Of a DNA stretch of 36,104 bases, positions 24,763 to 33,853 are shown in pieces (within the stretch, counting starts at the first letter, position 1; every line of letters begins with the position of its first letter). Made by a program: the position numbers and the translations under genes. The notes under the pieces were generated by a model. The model was not told the origin of the DNA. It did no database searches and saw only the letters and a list, made by a program, of their open reading frames with translations. This DNA comes from Dehalococcoidia bacterium (lineage in GTDB: Bacteria > Chloroflexota > Dehalococcoidia > Dehalococcoidales > JAUWYK01), in NCBI GenBank assembly GCA_030615865.1, contig JAUWYK010000009.1, positions 1-36,104 on the forward strand, in the 5' to 3' direction.

Positions 24763-24787
24763 CAATGAATGGCTGTTATGTTATGTT
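24759..24787 (+). promoter_or_regulatory. Sigma-70-type promoter at the end of rpiB
   Basis: TTGACA (24759-24764) overlaps the rpiB stop, then a 17-base spacer and TATGTT (24782-24787). Transcription would begin near 24794 and run through a terminator-type hairpin before ilvD. Confidence 0.55.
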
Positions 24788-24827
24788 GCGTAAATAGGGC
24801 TGAAGGTGGGATTTCGGAGTTTCTAGT

Positions 24828-24850
24828 CCGTCCGCCAGGGACGGTTTTTT
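24828..24850 (+). terminator. Intrinsic terminator before ilvD (possible attenuator)
   Basis: CCGTCC (24828-24833) pairs with GGACGG (24839-24844), directly followed by TTTTTT (24845-24850). It would end tsaC-rpiB transcripts. Because a good promoter lies just upstream of it, it may also act as a leader terminator for the ilv operon; I see no leader peptide or clear antiterminator. A TATAAT at 24862-24867 without a -35 is a second, weak ilvD start option. Confidence 0.8.
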
Positions 24851-24878
24851 AAATTATTGGTTATAATAACGGTGAGAT

Positions 24879-26546
24879 ATGAAAAGCGATATTATTAAAC
24901 GGGGAATAGAACGTGCTCCACACCGGGCTTTATTACATGCCGTGGGCTGGGCGCGAGCCGAAATGGATAAACCTTTTATAGGTGTTATCAATAGCTTTAG
25001 CGAGATTGTCCCCGGGCATATACATCTACGAGGTATCGCCGAGGCGGTTAAGGCTGGGGTAAGGAGTGGAGGTGGTGTCCCCTTTGAGGTTAATACCATC
25101 GCTGTCTGTGACGGCATTGCTATGAACCACCCCGGTATGAAATATAGCCTGCCCAGCCGGGAACTAATTGCCGACTCGGTGGAGATAATGGCTGAGGCTC
25201 ACGCCTTTGATGCTTTAGTCTTTATTCCTAATTGTGACAAAATAATCCCTGGGATGCTTATGGCAGCAGTAAGGCTGAATCTACCGGCTATCTTCATTAG
25301 CGGTGGCCCAATGCTGGCAGGGCATCTGGTTGGCGACAACGGGTTTGAAAAGGTTGACCTCAGTTCTGTCTTTGAGGCGGTTGGCAAGGTGGCTAAAGGA
25401 GAAATGAGTCAGGAGGAATTGGAACAGCTGGAAGAGGTAGCCTGCCCCGGTTGCGGTAGCTGTGCTGGAATGTTTACCGCCAATACCATGAATTGCCTAA
25501 CCGAGGCACTGGGAATGGGACTACCGGGCAATGGTGCTATTCCGGCGGTTGATGGCAGACGGCGACAGTTAGCCAAAGAAGCCGGGCAGCAGGTCATGGA
25601 GCTTTTAGCCAATGACATCTGTCCCCGGGATATTATAAATAAGAATTCTATTCATAATGCCTTTACCGTTGATATGGCACTGGGAGGTAGCACTAATTCA
25701 ATTTTGCACCTTATGGCAGTGGCTCATGAAGCCGGGGTTGACTTTCCCCTGTCAGTGGTAAATGAGATAAGTGAGCGCACCCCTTGCCTATGTAGGTTAA
25801 GTCCGGCAGGTGATTATCACATTGAGGATTTAGACTGTGCTGGTGGTATAACTGCGGTGATGAAGGAGCTAAAGGGGTTACTAAACTTGGACTCAAGAAC
25901 GGTATCAGCCAAACCTGTAGCTGAGATTATCGCTAACGGACAGGTGGTGGATAGAGACGTTATCCGTTCTGCTACCAGTGCTTACTCGGCTAAAGGAGGT
26001 ATTGCTGTCCTTTTTGGCAATCTGTCACCAGAGGGGGCGGTGGTAAAGAGGGCAGCGGTAGCTCCTGAGATGCTGGTTCATCGGGGACGAGCCAGGGTTT
26101 TTGACTCCGAAGAGGAGGCTACGGCGGCTATTATGAAGGCAGACATAAAGCCAGGTGAAGTGATAGTCATTCGCTACGAAGGTCCTAAAGGGGGGCCTGG
26201 GATGAGAGAGATGCTCACCCCTACTGCCCTGTTGAGTGGCATGAGTATGGATAAAGAAGTAGCCCTTATCACCGATGGGCGTTTTTCAGGAGCCACCCGA
26301 GGTGCGGCTATTGGGCATGTCTCCCCCGAGGCAGCAAGCCGGGGACCTATTGCTGCCTTGACTGATGGGGATATAATTAAGATTGATATTCCTAATTATA
26401 GGCTTGAGGTCGAGCTTTCTGATAAGGAAATTTCCGAGCGTTTGGCTCGTCTGGATGAGTTTGAGCCTAAAGTAAAAACGGGCTATCTTAGATATTATGC
26501 CGAGAAAGTATGTTCAGCTAGCACCGGAGCTGTGTTTGGTCGCTAA
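24879..26546 (+). CDS. ilvD: Dihydroxy-acid dehydratase
   Basis: An Fe-S enzyme that dehydrates 2,3-dihydroxy acids to the 2-oxo acids of valine and isoleucine. Its 555 residues are typical. Seen: [13 protein letters not shown] near residue 35; cluster cysteines Cys119 in [10 protein letters not shown] and Cys189/192/195 in [26 protein letters not shown] near 215; [10 protein letters not shown] near 270; and the C-terminal block KGGPGMREM...[21 protein letters not shown], with the conserved Ser region. First gene of ilvD-B-N-C-leuA. The start ATG has GGTGAG close upstream. ilvB begins 10 bases after its stop. Confidence 0.97.
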   Translation: MKSDIIKRGIERAPHRALLHAVGWARAEMDKPFIGVINSFSEIVPGHIHLRGIAEAVKAGVRSGGGVPFEVNTIAVCDGIAMNHPGMKYSLPSRELIADSVEIMAEAHAFDALVFIPNCDKIIPGMLMAAVRLNLPAIFISGGPMLAGHLVGDNGFEKVDLSSVFEAVGKVAKGEMSQEELEQLEEVACPGCGSCAGMFTANTMNCLTEALGMGLPGNGAIPAVDGRRRQLAKEAGQQVMELLANDICPRDIINKNSIHNAFTVDMALGGSTNSILHLMAVAHEAGVDFPLSVVNEISERTPCLCRLSPAGDYHIEDLDCAGGITAVMKELKGLLNLDSRTVSAKPVAEIIANGQVVDRDVIRSATSAYSAKGGIAVLFGNLSPEGAVVKRAAVAPEMLVHRGRARVFDSEEEATAAIMKADIKPGEVIVIRYEGPKGGPGMREMLTPTALLSGMSMDKEVALITDGRFSGATRGAAIGHVSPEAASRGPIAALTDGDIIKIDIPNYRLEVELSDKEISERLARLDEFEPKVKTGYLRYYAEKVCSASTGAVFGR

Positions 26547-26556
26547 GGAGGCTATT

Positions 26557-28281
26557 ATGAAGATGACAGGTGCTCAGATTTTATGTGAGGGCTTGGTAAG
26601 GGAAGGTGTTGAGGTTATTTTTGGTATCCTTGGCGGGGCTATTTTACCACTATATGATACCTTACCTCAATATCCTCAGCTTCGTCATATTCTGGTACGG
26701 CATGAGCAGTGTGCCGCTCACGCTGCCGATGGCTATGCCAGAGCTACAGGGAAGGTGGGGGTATGTATGGCTACCTCTGGTCCCGGGGCGACTAACCTGG
26801 TAACCGGGATTGCTAACGCTTGCCTTGATTCAGTGTCTATAGTAGCTATAACTGGTCAGGTAGCCAGACCCTTTATTGGCAAGGATGCCTTCCAGGAAAT
26901 AGATATTACCGGTATCACTCTGCCCATTACCAAGCATAACTACCTTGTCCTTGATGCTGGTTCACTGGCTAAAGTAGTTAAGGAAGCTTTCTATCTAGCT
27001 GGGACTGGTCGGCCTGGCCCAGTGCTTATCGACCTACCCAGGGATGTTCAAATAGAGCAAGCTGAATTTCACTACCCGAGCCGGGTAGACTTGCCCAGCT
27101 ATAAGCCAACACTTAAGGGGCACCCGGCACAGATTAAAAAGGCAGCAAAGCTTATAAATGAAGCTCAGCGACCTCTTATTATTGCTGGTAGGGGGATAAT
27201 TATCTCTGGAGCCTATGCTGAACTTAAGCAACTGGCTGAGAGTGCACAAATACCAGTGGTTACAACTTTACTCGGCGTCAGTTGTTTCCCTGAGTCTCAT
27301 GTTTTAAGTTATGGTATGCTGGGGATGCATGGCATGGCTTATGCCAATATGGCTGTCGATGCTGCCGACCTCATTATTGCTATCGGGATGAGATTTGATG
27401 ATAGAGCTACGGCTAAGGTGAGTGCCTTTGCCCCTCATGCTAAGATTATCCATATTGATATTGACCCGGCGGAAATTGGTAAAAACGTACGTGTAGATGT
27501 GCCGATAGTTGGTGATGTTAAAGAGGTTCTCCGAGAGTTAAATAAACTCATTACCTCTACTGAACATATTGATTGGGTTCGCCAGCTTGATGATTGGCGA
27601 AAGGAACACCCTTCAACAGAAATTAGAGACAGTGATGGGCTCCTACCCCAGTATGTCGTTCGCAAAATTTATGAGGTAACCAAGGGTGAGGCTATCATTG
27701 TTACTGGAGTGGGGCAGCACCAGATGTGGGCAGCTCAACACTACTGGTATGATAGACCAAACAGCTTTATCTCATCAGGCGGGCTAGGGACTATGGGCTT
27801 TGGCTTGCCAGCAGCTATCGGGGCTAAAGTAGGTTGTCCTGATAGCACTGTTTGGTGTATTGACGGTGATGGTAGCCTTCAGATGACTATCCAGGAGCTA
27901 GCCACCATAGCTCAGGAAAAACTAGCGGTTAAGATAGCTATTATGCATAATGGTTATTTGGGAATGGTGAGGCAGTGGCAGGAACTATTCTACGAGAGGC
28001 GATATGTAGCCACACCGCTATCTGGCCCCGACTTTGTCAAGATTGCTGAGGCATATGGTATTCCAGCGTTAAGGGTTGAACATAAGGAGGAAGTAGTTCC
28101 AGCTATTGAGAAAGCAATGGCGGAGCAAGGTCCTTTCTTAATAGATTTTATGATAGAGCCAGAAGAGAACGTCTATCCTATGGTGCCACCAGGGGCATCT
28201 TTAGCCGAAGTCCTTGAGGCACCTAAGAAAGAGGCAGAAGCTTGGCACGATTCTGCCAAGCTTCCAGTGAGCAATATCTAG
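26557..28281 (+). CDS. ilvB: Acetolactate synthase, large (catalytic) subunit
   Basis: A thiamine-diphosphate enzyme forming acetolactate or acetohydroxybutyrate, the first common step of branched-chain synthesis. Numbered from ATG 26557 (574 residues), chosen because AAGGAGG precedes it and M-K-M-T-G-A-Q-I-L matches the family N-terminus; upstream in-frame codons lie inside ilvD. Motifs: FGILGGAILPLYD near 21; the catalytic Glu in ILVRHEQCAAHAADGYARATG near 47; GPGATNLVTGIANA; FQEIDITGI; and the ThDP/Mg motif GDGSLQMTIQELATIAQEKLAVKIAIMHN near 436-464. Works with IlvN, encoded 15 bases downstream. Confidence 0.97.
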   Translation: MKMTGAQILCEGLVREGVEVIFGILGGAILPLYDTLPQYPQLRHILVRHEQCAAHAADGYARATGKVGVCMATSGPGATNLVTGIANACLDSVSIVAITGQVARPFIGKDAFQEIDITGITLPITKHNYLVLDAGSLAKVVKEAFYLAGTGRPGPVLIDLPRDVQIEQAEFHYPSRVDLPSYKPTLKGHPAQIKKAAKLINEAQRPLIIAGRGIIISGAYAELKQLAESAQIPVVTTLLGVSCFPESHVLSYGMLGMHGMAYANMAVDAADLIIAIGMRFDDRATAKVSAFAPHAKIIHIDIDPAEIGKNVRVDVPIVGDVKEVLRELNKLITSTEHIDWVRQLDDWRKEHPSTEIRDSDGLLPQYVVRKIYEVTKGEAIIVTGVGQHQMWAAQHYWYDRPNSFISSGGLGTMGFGLPAAIGAKVGCPDSTVWCIDGDGSLQMTIQELATIAQEKLAVKIAIMHNGYLGMVRQWQELFYERRYVATPLSGPDFVKIAEAYGIPALRVEHKEEVVPAIEKAMAEQGPFLIDFMIEPEENVYPMVPPGASLAEVLEAPKKEAEAWHDSAKLPVSNI

Positions 28282-28296
28282 AAAAGAGGTGGGAAC

Positions 28297-28848
28297 ATGG
28301 CGACGACGAAGCACACCCTGATTGCCTTGGTAGAGGATAAGCCCGGCGTGCTTAACCGGATGGCAAGCCTTTTCCGAAGGCGTGGCTTTAATATTGAAAG
28401 TATTGCCGTGGGACATAGTGAACTGCCCCATATATCGCGAGTGACCATCGTCGTTGACGGGGCAACTACCATGGTAGAGCAGGTTAGAAAGCAGTTGGAT
28501 AAGGTGGTAGATGTAGTCAAGGTATCCGATATTACTGGAGATGACATAGTTGCTCGGGAGCTGGCATTGATTAAAGTAAGAGCCAGGTCTGCTACCAGAA
28601 GCGAGATTATTCAGATTGTGGATATATTCAGGGCGAGTATAGTGGATGTTTCCTCTGATTCGGTAACAATTGAGGTTACTGGGGATGAGGAGAAAGTCAA
28701 TTCCTTGTTTAACTTGCTTCGCGGCTTTGGTATTAAGGAAATAGCCCGGACTGGTCGTATTGCCATGACCAGGGGACGTTCAGGCGCGATACCGGTAGAA
28801 GAAAAGTCATCCAAGACTCGGGCGGGAAGGCGAACAGAGGAAGGGTAA
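28297..28848 (+). CDS. ilvN: Acetolactate synthase, small (regulatory) subunit
   Basis: The ACT-domain regulatory partner of IlvB, normally giving feedback inhibition by valine. Its 183 residues are normal. The N-terminal ACT domain shows TLIALVEDKPGVLNRMASLFRRRGFNIESIAVG (about 6-38); the C-terminal ALS_ss_C domain shows RELALIKVRA...VDIFRASIVDVSSDSVTIEVTG and ends near IARTGRIAMTRG (about 88-165). A basic tail follows. The ATG is preceded by AAAGAGGTGGG. Downstream, 155 bases containing repeat copy 2 separate it from ilvC. Confidence 0.96.
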   Translation: MATTKHTLIALVEDKPGVLNRMASLFRRRGFNIESIAVGHSELPHISRVTIVVDGATTMVEQVRKQLDKVVDVVKVSDITGDDIVARELALIKVRARSATRSEIIQIVDIFRASIVDVSSDSVTIEVTGDEEKVNSLFNLLRGFGIKEIARTGRIAMTRGRSGAIPVEEKSSKTRAGRRTEEG

Positions 28849-28890
28849 TATGAAGCGACGAAAAACCTTTACTGAGGAGGATAATAAAAA

Positions 28891-28980
28891 AGAGTCAAAG
28901 AGAGGCTTCGCCTCTCTTATACAACTAATTCCCCTTCCCCTTATTAAGGGGAAGGGGATAAAGGGGATAGGGTTATCAAG
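28891..28980 (+). repeat. Composite palindromic repeat, copy 2 (3' half)
   Basis: Between ilvN and ilvC. It holds AGAGTCAAAGAGAGGC at its left edge, palindrome AAGAGAGGC-TTC-GCCTCTCTT (28898-28918), palindrome CCCCTTCCCCTT-ATT-AAGGGGAAGGGG (28931-28957) and the tail ATAAAGGGGATAGGGTTATC (28958-28977). The two left-hand palindromes of full-length copies are absent. A 53-codon frame (28850-29011) runs through it without a stop. Confidence 0.85.
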
Positions 28981-29003
28981 TAAAATAGAGGAGATGATAA
29001 GTT

Positions 29004-29996
29004 ATGGCTAAGATATATTACGATAGCGATGCCGACCTGGCTTTACTTGAGGGGAAGGTAGTTGGCATTATAGGCTATGGTAGCCAGGGACATGCCCAGG
29101 CTCAGAACCTCAGGGATAATGGTTGCCAGGTAATAGTGGCTGAAGCCGAGGGCACTCCGGGCTGGAAAAATGCTACGGATGCTGGCTTCAGAGTGCTAAC
29201 TGCGGCTGAGGTGGCAAAGGAAGCCGATATCATTGTGATGCTGGCTCCTGACCATTTACATCGAGACATCTACCTTCAATCTATTGAGAAGGGGTTAGTC
29301 CCGGGCAATATGCTGATGTTTGCTCATGGTTTTAGCATCCACTATGCGCAAATTATCCCACCTCCTGATATTGATGTTACTATGATAGCTCCGAAATGTC
29401 CTGGTCATATGCTAAGGCAACTTTATACTGAAGGCATAGGACCACCGGCAATAGTGGCTGTTCATCAGGATGCTTCAGGTAAGGCAATGGATGTTGCCCT
29501 TGCCTATGCTAAAGGTATTGGTTGCAGCCGAGCCGGGGTTATTGAAACAACCTTTGCCGAGGAGACAGAGACTGACCTCTTCGGTGAGCAGACAGTGTTG
29601 TGCGGAGGAGTTACTTCTCTGATAAAGGCTGGCTTTGAGACGCTGGTTGAGGCCGGCTATCAGCCGGAAATAGCCTACTTTGAAATTCTCCACGAGCTTA
29701 AGCTTATTGTTGACCTGATTTATCAGGGTGGCTTGAGCTATATGCGCTACTCAGTCAGTGATACCGCTGAGTATGGTGATTATACTCGGGGACCACGGGT
29801 AATTGATGACATGGTCCAGGACGAGATGAGGGAAATCCTGGCTGAGATTCAGGACGGTAGCTTTGCCAAAGAGTGGATTTTGGAAAACCAGGCAGGACGT
29901 CCCGTTTACAACGCCCTGAAGCGCATGGACGAAGAGCACCTCATTGAGGAGGTTGGTGCTGAGCTACGCCAGATGATGCCGTGGCTGAAGAAGTAA
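29004..29996 (+). CDS. ilvC: Ketol-acid reductoisomerase
   Basis: Isomerises and reduces acetolactate to 2,3-dihydroxyisovalerate with NAD(P)H and Mg. At 330 residues it is a class I (short) enzyme. The N-terminal Rossmann motif [17 protein letters not shown] (about 24-40) is followed by [13 protein letters not shown] near 73, [15 protein letters not shown] near 127 and metal ligands in [20 protein letters not shown] (about 184-203), then [30 protein letters not shown] near 231. Before the ATG is AGAGGAGAT. An acidic Asp/Glu cofactor-specificity residue, as in NADH-type enzymes, is not obvious, so I leave NADH versus NADPH open. Confidence 0.97.
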   Translation: MAKIYYDSDADLALLEGKVVGIIGYGSQGHAQAQNLRDNGCQVIVAEAEGTPGWKNATDAGFRVLTAAEVAKEADIIVMLAPDHLHRDIYLQSIEKGLVPGNMLMFAHGFSIHYAQIIPPPDIDVTMIAPKCPGHMLRQLYTEGIGPPAIVAVHQDASGKAMDVALAYAKGIGCSRAGVIETTFAEETETDLFGEQTVLCGGVTSLIKAGFETLVEAGYQPEIAYFEILHELKLIVDLIYQGGLSYMRYSVSDTAEYGDYTRGPRVIDDMVQDEMREILAEIQDGSFAKEWILENQAGRPVYNALKRMDEEHLIEEVGAELRQMMPWLKK

Positions 29997-30037
29997 GCTT
30001 TTGTAGAATAGTTGAGATGGTAAAGGAAATGTCAGAG

Positions 30038-31558
30038 ATGGATAAAGTAATCATATTTGATACTACATTGCGGGATGGGGAACAGGCGGCGGGGGGGACT
30101 TTAAATGTCCAGGAGAAACTGGAGATAGCCAGGCAACTGGAGAGGCTTAATGTTGATATTATTGAGGCTGGCTTCCCCATTAGCTCGCCGGGTGATTTCG
30201 AGGCGGTACGGCTTATTGCTAAGGAGGTTCGCACTCCGATAATTTGTGCTCTAGCTCGGGCAGCACCTGAAGACATAGACCGGGCTTGGGAAGCAGTTAA
30301 GGAGGCTGAGCATCCGCGGATTCATGTGTTTCTGTCGGCTTCAGATATACATCTCGTTTATCAACTAAAGAAGAGCCGTGAGGAGATTTTGCAGACCTCC
30401 CGGGATATGGTAGCCTGGGCTAAGAAATATACTGATGATATAGAGTTTTCGCCGATGGATGCCAGCCGGACTGAGCCCAGATATATCTATCAAATTTTAG
30501 AGGTGGTTATTGATGCTGGAGCTACTACGGTAAATATCCCTGATACTGTGGGCTATGCCATCCCCGACGAATTTGGCAACCTTATTGAGGGAATTTTCAA
30601 GAATGTGCCCAATATTGGTCGGGCTATAGTCAGCGTTCATTGCCATGATGACTTAGGTCTGGCGGTGGCTAATAGCCTGGAATCAGTCAGGCGGGGGGCA
30701 AGACAGGTGGAGTGTACCATTAATGGTATTGGAGAGCGGGCGGGCAATGCCTCGCTTGAGGAAATTGTAATGGCGATTAAGACCCGCAAGGACTTTTTTA
30801 ACCTGACTACCAATATTGATACTAAACAAATCTATAGGGCGAGTCGGCTGGTAAGCGAGCTGACCGGTTTTCCAGTCCAGCCTAATAAGGCAATTGTTGG
30901 CGCTAATGCCTTTCGTCATGAGTCAGGGATTCATCAGGATGGTGTCATCAAGAGACCAATAACCTATGAAATAATGGATCCCAGAACAGTAGGCATACCA
31001 GCCTCAAGTTTGGTGCTAGGTAAGCTTAGTGGGCGGCATGCTTTTAAAGAGCGATTGGCGGAGTTAGGCTATAGCTTATCTGAGGAAGACTTCAGCCGTG
31101 CCTTTACTGCGTTTAAAGAGCTTGCTGATAAGAAGAAGGGGGTTACAGATAGGGATATTGAATCCCTGATTGCCGAGGAACAACGCACTATATCTGAGGC
31201 CTATCACCTTGACCGGGTTCAGGTTTCCTGTGGAGATAGAGGTATTCCCACTGCCTCAGTCAGGCTCACTGCCCCTGATGGTAAGGTTCTGGCTGATGCT
31301 GCCCTGGGGACTGGTCCGGTAGATGCGGTATATAAGGCTATTAATCGGCTGGTGGGAGTTCCTAATGAGCTTACTGAATTTACGGTTAAATCGATAACCG
31401 AAGGCATTGACGCTATCGGTGAGGTGCTGATAAGGGTAGAGAGCGAGGGCATAACCTATACCGGACGAGGTGCTGATACTGACATTATTGTTGCCAGCGC
31501 CAAAGCCTATATGAATGCCCTTAACAGGTTGTTGGCGGCTAAAAGAGGGGCGGGGTAG
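30038..31558 (+). CDS. leuA: 2-isopropylmalate synthase
   Basis: Condenses acetyl-CoA with 2-oxoisovalerate, the first committed step to leucine. Called from ATG 30038 (506 residues; [20 protein letters not shown] is the family N-terminus), with AAAGGA about 10 bases before; in-frame ATGs at 30029, 30016 and 29981 would add up to 19 non-conserved residues and overlap ilvC. TIM-barrel motifs: [24 protein letters not shown], the metal site [13 protein letters not shown] near 205, and [24 protein letters not shown] near 297 and the C-terminal LeuA dimerisation/regulatory domain (about 365-505) are both present. That domain argues for LeuA over homocitrate synthase; citramalate synthase stays possible. 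Confidence 0.93.
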   Translation: MDKVIIFDTTLRDGEQAAGGTLNVQEKLEIARQLERLNVDIIEAGFPISSPGDFEAVRLIAKEVRTPIICALARAAPEDIDRAWEAVKEAEHPRIHVFLSASDIHLVYQLKKSREEILQTSRDMVAWAKKYTDDIEFSPMDASRTEPRYIYQILEVVIDAGATTVNIPDTVGYAIPDEFGNLIEGIFKNVPNIGRAIVSVHCHDDLGLAVANSLESVRRGARQVECTINGIGERAGNASLEEIVMAIKTRKDFFNLTTNIDTKQIYRASRLVSELTGFPVQPNKAIVGANAFRHESGIHQDGVIKRPITYEIMDPRTVGIPASSLVLGKLSGRHAFKERLAELGYSLSEEDFSRAFTAFKELADKKKGVTDRDIESLIAEEQRTISEAYHLDRVQVSCGDRGIPTASVRLTAPDGKVLADAALGTGPVDAVYKAINRLVGVPNELTEFTVKSITEGIDAIGEVLIRVESEGITYTGRGADTDIIVASAKAYMNALNRLLAAKRGAG

Positions 31559-31598
31559 GTTTTTAAACGGAGGTGCCAAGCTGGCAATTGAGGTAGAA

Positions 31599-31634
31599 AT
31601 GGTTCTGCGCCTCCTGCTGTTACCACTGCTGTAA
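31599..31634 (+). CDS. Candidate leucine leader peptide (11 codons)
   Basis: ATG at 31599 with GAGGT at 31590-31594 opens an ORF reading M-V-L-R-L-L-L-L-P-L-L then TAA: seven Leu codons (CTG five times, CTC, TTA) of eleven. It lies in the gap between leuA and leuC. Part of the Leu codon run, GCTGTTACC (31616-31624), can pair with GGTGACAGC (31668-31676; 9 bp with one G-U), as expected if ribosome position alters RNA folding. No clear T-rich terminator follows at once, and no good promoter lies just upstream, so the mechanism is open. Confidence 0.45.
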   Translation: MVLRLLLLPLL

Positions 31635-31739
31635 TATTGATTATATTGTTTCTCCCTCATCCTATTCGGTGACAGCCTGTCTTAAGCTTAACCTCTTAAT
31701 TACTCCAAAGAAAGGTATGAGATAATTTATCAAGGGAAG

Positions 31740-31914
31740 TTTGAAGGGGCGGAGCCCATTCAAAAACCTATCCTTCTTCCTTTAAGGAGAGTCAAAGAGA
31801 GGCTGTTAGACGGGGTCCCCGCAAAAACGTAGTTTTTGTGGGGTGAAAAGCCTCTCTTAAACAACCGATTCCCCTTCCCCTTGTCAAGGGGAAGGGGATA
31901 GGGTTGCTAAATAA
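31740..31914 (+). repeat. Composite palindromic repeat, copy 3, with nested palindrome
   Basis: Fills most of the right part of the 373-base leuA-leuC gap. Modules: TTTGAAGGGGC-GGA-GCCCATTCAAA (31740-31764, one mismatch); CTTCCTTTAAGGAG; outer arms AAGAGAGGC (31795-31803) and GCCTCTCTT (31850-31858), separated by 46 bases instead of the usual 3; CCCCTTCCCCTT-GTC-AAGGGGAAGGGG (31871-31897); and a shortened tail ATAGGGTTGCTAAATAA. The extra 46 bases hold their own stem CCCCGCAAAAAC / GTTTTTGTGGGG (31817-31828 with 31832-31843). Confidence 0.85.
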
Positions 31915-31931
31915 TCTCAGAGGTAACTATA

Positions 31932-33188
31932 TTGACTTTAGCTGAGAAGATACTCGCCGCCCATACTGATAAAGAGAAGGTAACTCCTGGCGAATTCATA
32001 AATGTCAGGGTAGACCTGATTCTAGCTAATGATATTACCGCCCCTATTGCCATAAGGGAGTTCCGGCGGATAGGGGTAGAGAAGGTCTTTGACCCGAAGA
32101 AGGTAGTAATGGTGCCTGACCACTTTGTGCCCAATAAGGACATTGCTTCCGCCGAGCAGGCGAAGCTGATGCGAGAGTTCGCCCGAGAGCAGGGAATAAT
32201 ATACTTTGAACTAGGGCAGATGGGTATTGAGCATGTGCTTTTGCCCGAGCAGGGCTTGGTGCTGCCCGGGGATGTGGTTATCGGGGCTGACTCACATACC
32301 TGCACCTACGGTGCTTTAGGAGCATTCGCTACCGGCATGGGGTCAACTGATATTGCTGTGGCGATGGCGACTGGCGACATCTGGATGAAGGTGCCGCCCA
32401 CGATTAAGCTGGTTTACCACGGGAGTTTGCCCAGGTGGGTGGGGGGTAAGGACTTAATCCTTTATACTATCTGCGATATTGGTGTCGATGGTGCCCTGTA
32501 TTCGGCGATGGAGTTCACCGGTGAGGCAATAGATGTCCTATCCATGGATGGACGATTTACTATGGCTAACATGGCTATTGAAGCTGGAGCTAAAGCTGGC
32601 ATTTTCAGAGTAGATAACGCAACATTACTTTACATAAAGTCTAAGGCAAAACGTCCTTATACTGTCTATGAGCCAGATGGTAATGCTGAATACTTGCAGG
32701 TCATTGAATATGATGTTTCGGCTCTGGAACCTCAAGTTGCTTTGCCCCACTCCCCAGCTAATACTAAACCGGTGAGCCAGGTAGGGGATATAGAAATAGA
32801 CCAGGCGGTGATTGGTAGCTGCACCAATGGTCGTCTTGAAGACCTGCAAATTGCTGCCCAGGTATTAAAGGGAAGAAAGGTGAACCCGGGGGTGCGGTGC
32901 ATAATTATTCCCGGGTCACAGCAGGTATATCTTGATGCCCTGGTTGAGGGGCTAATAGAGACATTTATAATAGCCGGGGCTGTGGTTAGTCCCCCCACCT
33001 GTGGTCCCTGCCTTGGTGGTCATATGGGGGTTCTGGCTAATGGCGAGCGGTGCATCTCCACCACCAACCGTAACTTCGTCGGCAGGATGGGCAGCACTAA
33101 ATCAGAGGTCTACTTGTCTAATCCAGCAGTTGCCGCCGCCAGTGCTATAATGGGCAAGATTACCAGCCCGGAGGAGGTTATTGACTAA
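31932..33188 (+). CDS. leuC: 3-isopropylmalate dehydratase, large subunit
   Basis: The catalytic half of isopropylmalate isomerase (aconitase family), converting 2- to 3-isopropylmalate with LeuD. 418 residues, the shorter archaeal-type LeuC. The [4Fe-4S] ligands are Cys297 in [12 protein letters not shown] and Cys357/Cys360 in [14 protein letters not shown]. Also [23 protein letters not shown] near residue 117 and [13 protein letters not shown] near 377. Start is TTG at 31932 with AGAGGT about 9 bases upstream. Its partner leuD is unusually far away, behind two unrelated genes and two repeats. Confidence 0.96.
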   Translation: MTLAEKILAAHTDKEKVTPGEFINVRVDLILANDITAPIAIREFRRIGVEKVFDPKKVVMVPDHFVPNKDIASAEQAKLMREFAREQGIIYFELGQMGIEHVLLPEQGLVLPGDVVIGADSHTCTYGALGAFATGMGSTDIAVAMATGDIWMKVPPTIKLVYHGSLPRWVGGKDLILYTICDIGVDGALYSAMEFTGEAIDVLSMDGRFTMANMAIEAGAKAGIFRVDNATLLYIKSKAKRPYTVYEPDGNAEYLQVIEYDVSALEPQVALPHSPANTKPVSQVGDIEIDQAVIGSCTNGRLEDLQIAAQVLKGRKVNPGVRCIIIPGSQQVYLDALVEGLIETFIIAGAVVSPPTCGPCLGGHMGVLANGERCISTTNRNFVGRMGSTKSEVYLSNPAVAAASAIMGKITSPEEVID

Positions 33189-33196
33189 AGGAGTTT

Positions 33197-33350
33197 TAGA
33201 GGGACGGAATCCCTCTTATGAGGCTTTCTCCCTTCTCCTTTAAGGAGAGAGATACCTAAGGAGAGTCAAAGAGAGGCGAAGCCTCTCTTCTAATACCCTT
33301 CCCCCTCCCTTTCAAAGGGAGGGGGATAAAGGGGGAGGGTTGCTAAATAA
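33197..33350 (+). repeat. Composite palindromic repeat, copy 4 (full length)
   Basis: Between leuC and the MGMT-like gene. Modules in order: AGAGGGA-CGGAA-TCCCTCT (33198-33216); TTCTCCTTTAAGGAGA region (33233-33248); GAGAGTCAAAGAGAGGC with palindrome AAGAGAGGC-GAA-GCCTCTCTT (33269-33289); CCCCCTCCCTTT-C-AAAGGGAGGGGG (33301-33325); and tail ATAAAGGGGGAGGGTTGCT plus AAATAA (33326-33350). In two arms, paired changes keep the stems intact relative to the other copies. Confidence 0.85.
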
Positions 33351-33372
33351 CTGTTAAGGGTGTGAGGTTCAA

Positions 33373-33852
33373 ATGAAAACACGCAAAACCTGGCGAGAAA
33401 AACTGGCAGATGATAAAGACCTGCCAAGAGTGGTAGAAATCACTGATAAAATGAGTAAAAGGTGGGGAACGGGTACGGTTGTTATTCCGGCACCGAGAGA
33501 AGTGGATGAAATTATGAGCAAAGTTCCCAAAGGTAAGGTTATTACCATAAATCAGATTCGTGCCATACTTGCTCAAAGACACGGTGCTTCAATTGGTTGC
33601 CCGCTGACTACCGGGATTTTTACCAATATTGCGGCTCGTGCCGCCGCGGAAGCAGCAGCCGAGGGAAAGGAGAATATTACTCCGTACTGGCGGACATTAA
33701 AATCTGGTGGGAAGCTCAATGGAAAATACCCCGGCGGGGTGGAAGCCCAAGCCGCCCGCCTGAGAGAGGAAGGGCACACTATTGAACTGGGCAAAGGCAA
33801 AAAGCCACCCAAAGTAAAGGATTTTGAGAGGATGCTGGTGGGAGGTGACTGA
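33373..33852 (+). CDS. MGMT-family protein (alkyltransferase DNA-binding-like domain)
   Basis: A 159-residue protein whose middle part (about 49-130) resembles the DNA-binding domain of O6-methylguanine-DNA methyltransferases: VPKGKVITINQIRAILAQRHG, then IGCPLTTGIFTNIAARAAAE, then YWRTLKSGGKLNGKYPGGVEAQAARLREEGH. The PCHR active-site motif of true alkyltransferases is not present; a Cys occurs in IGCPLTT at a similar region. So it may bind alkylated DNA like ATL proteins, or do something else. The N-terminal 45 residues are charged and family-specific. It precedes an unknown gene with which it seems to form a two-gene cassette inserted between leuC and leuD. Confidence 0.75.
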   Translation: MKTRKTWREKLADDKDLPRVVEITDKMSKRWGTGTVVIPAPREVDEIMSKVPKGKVITINQIRAILAQRHGASIGCPLTTGIFTNIAARAAAEAAAEGKENITPYWRTLKSGGKLNGKYPGGVEAQAARLREEGHTIELGKGKKPPKVKDFERMLVGGD

Positions 33853-33853
33853 A

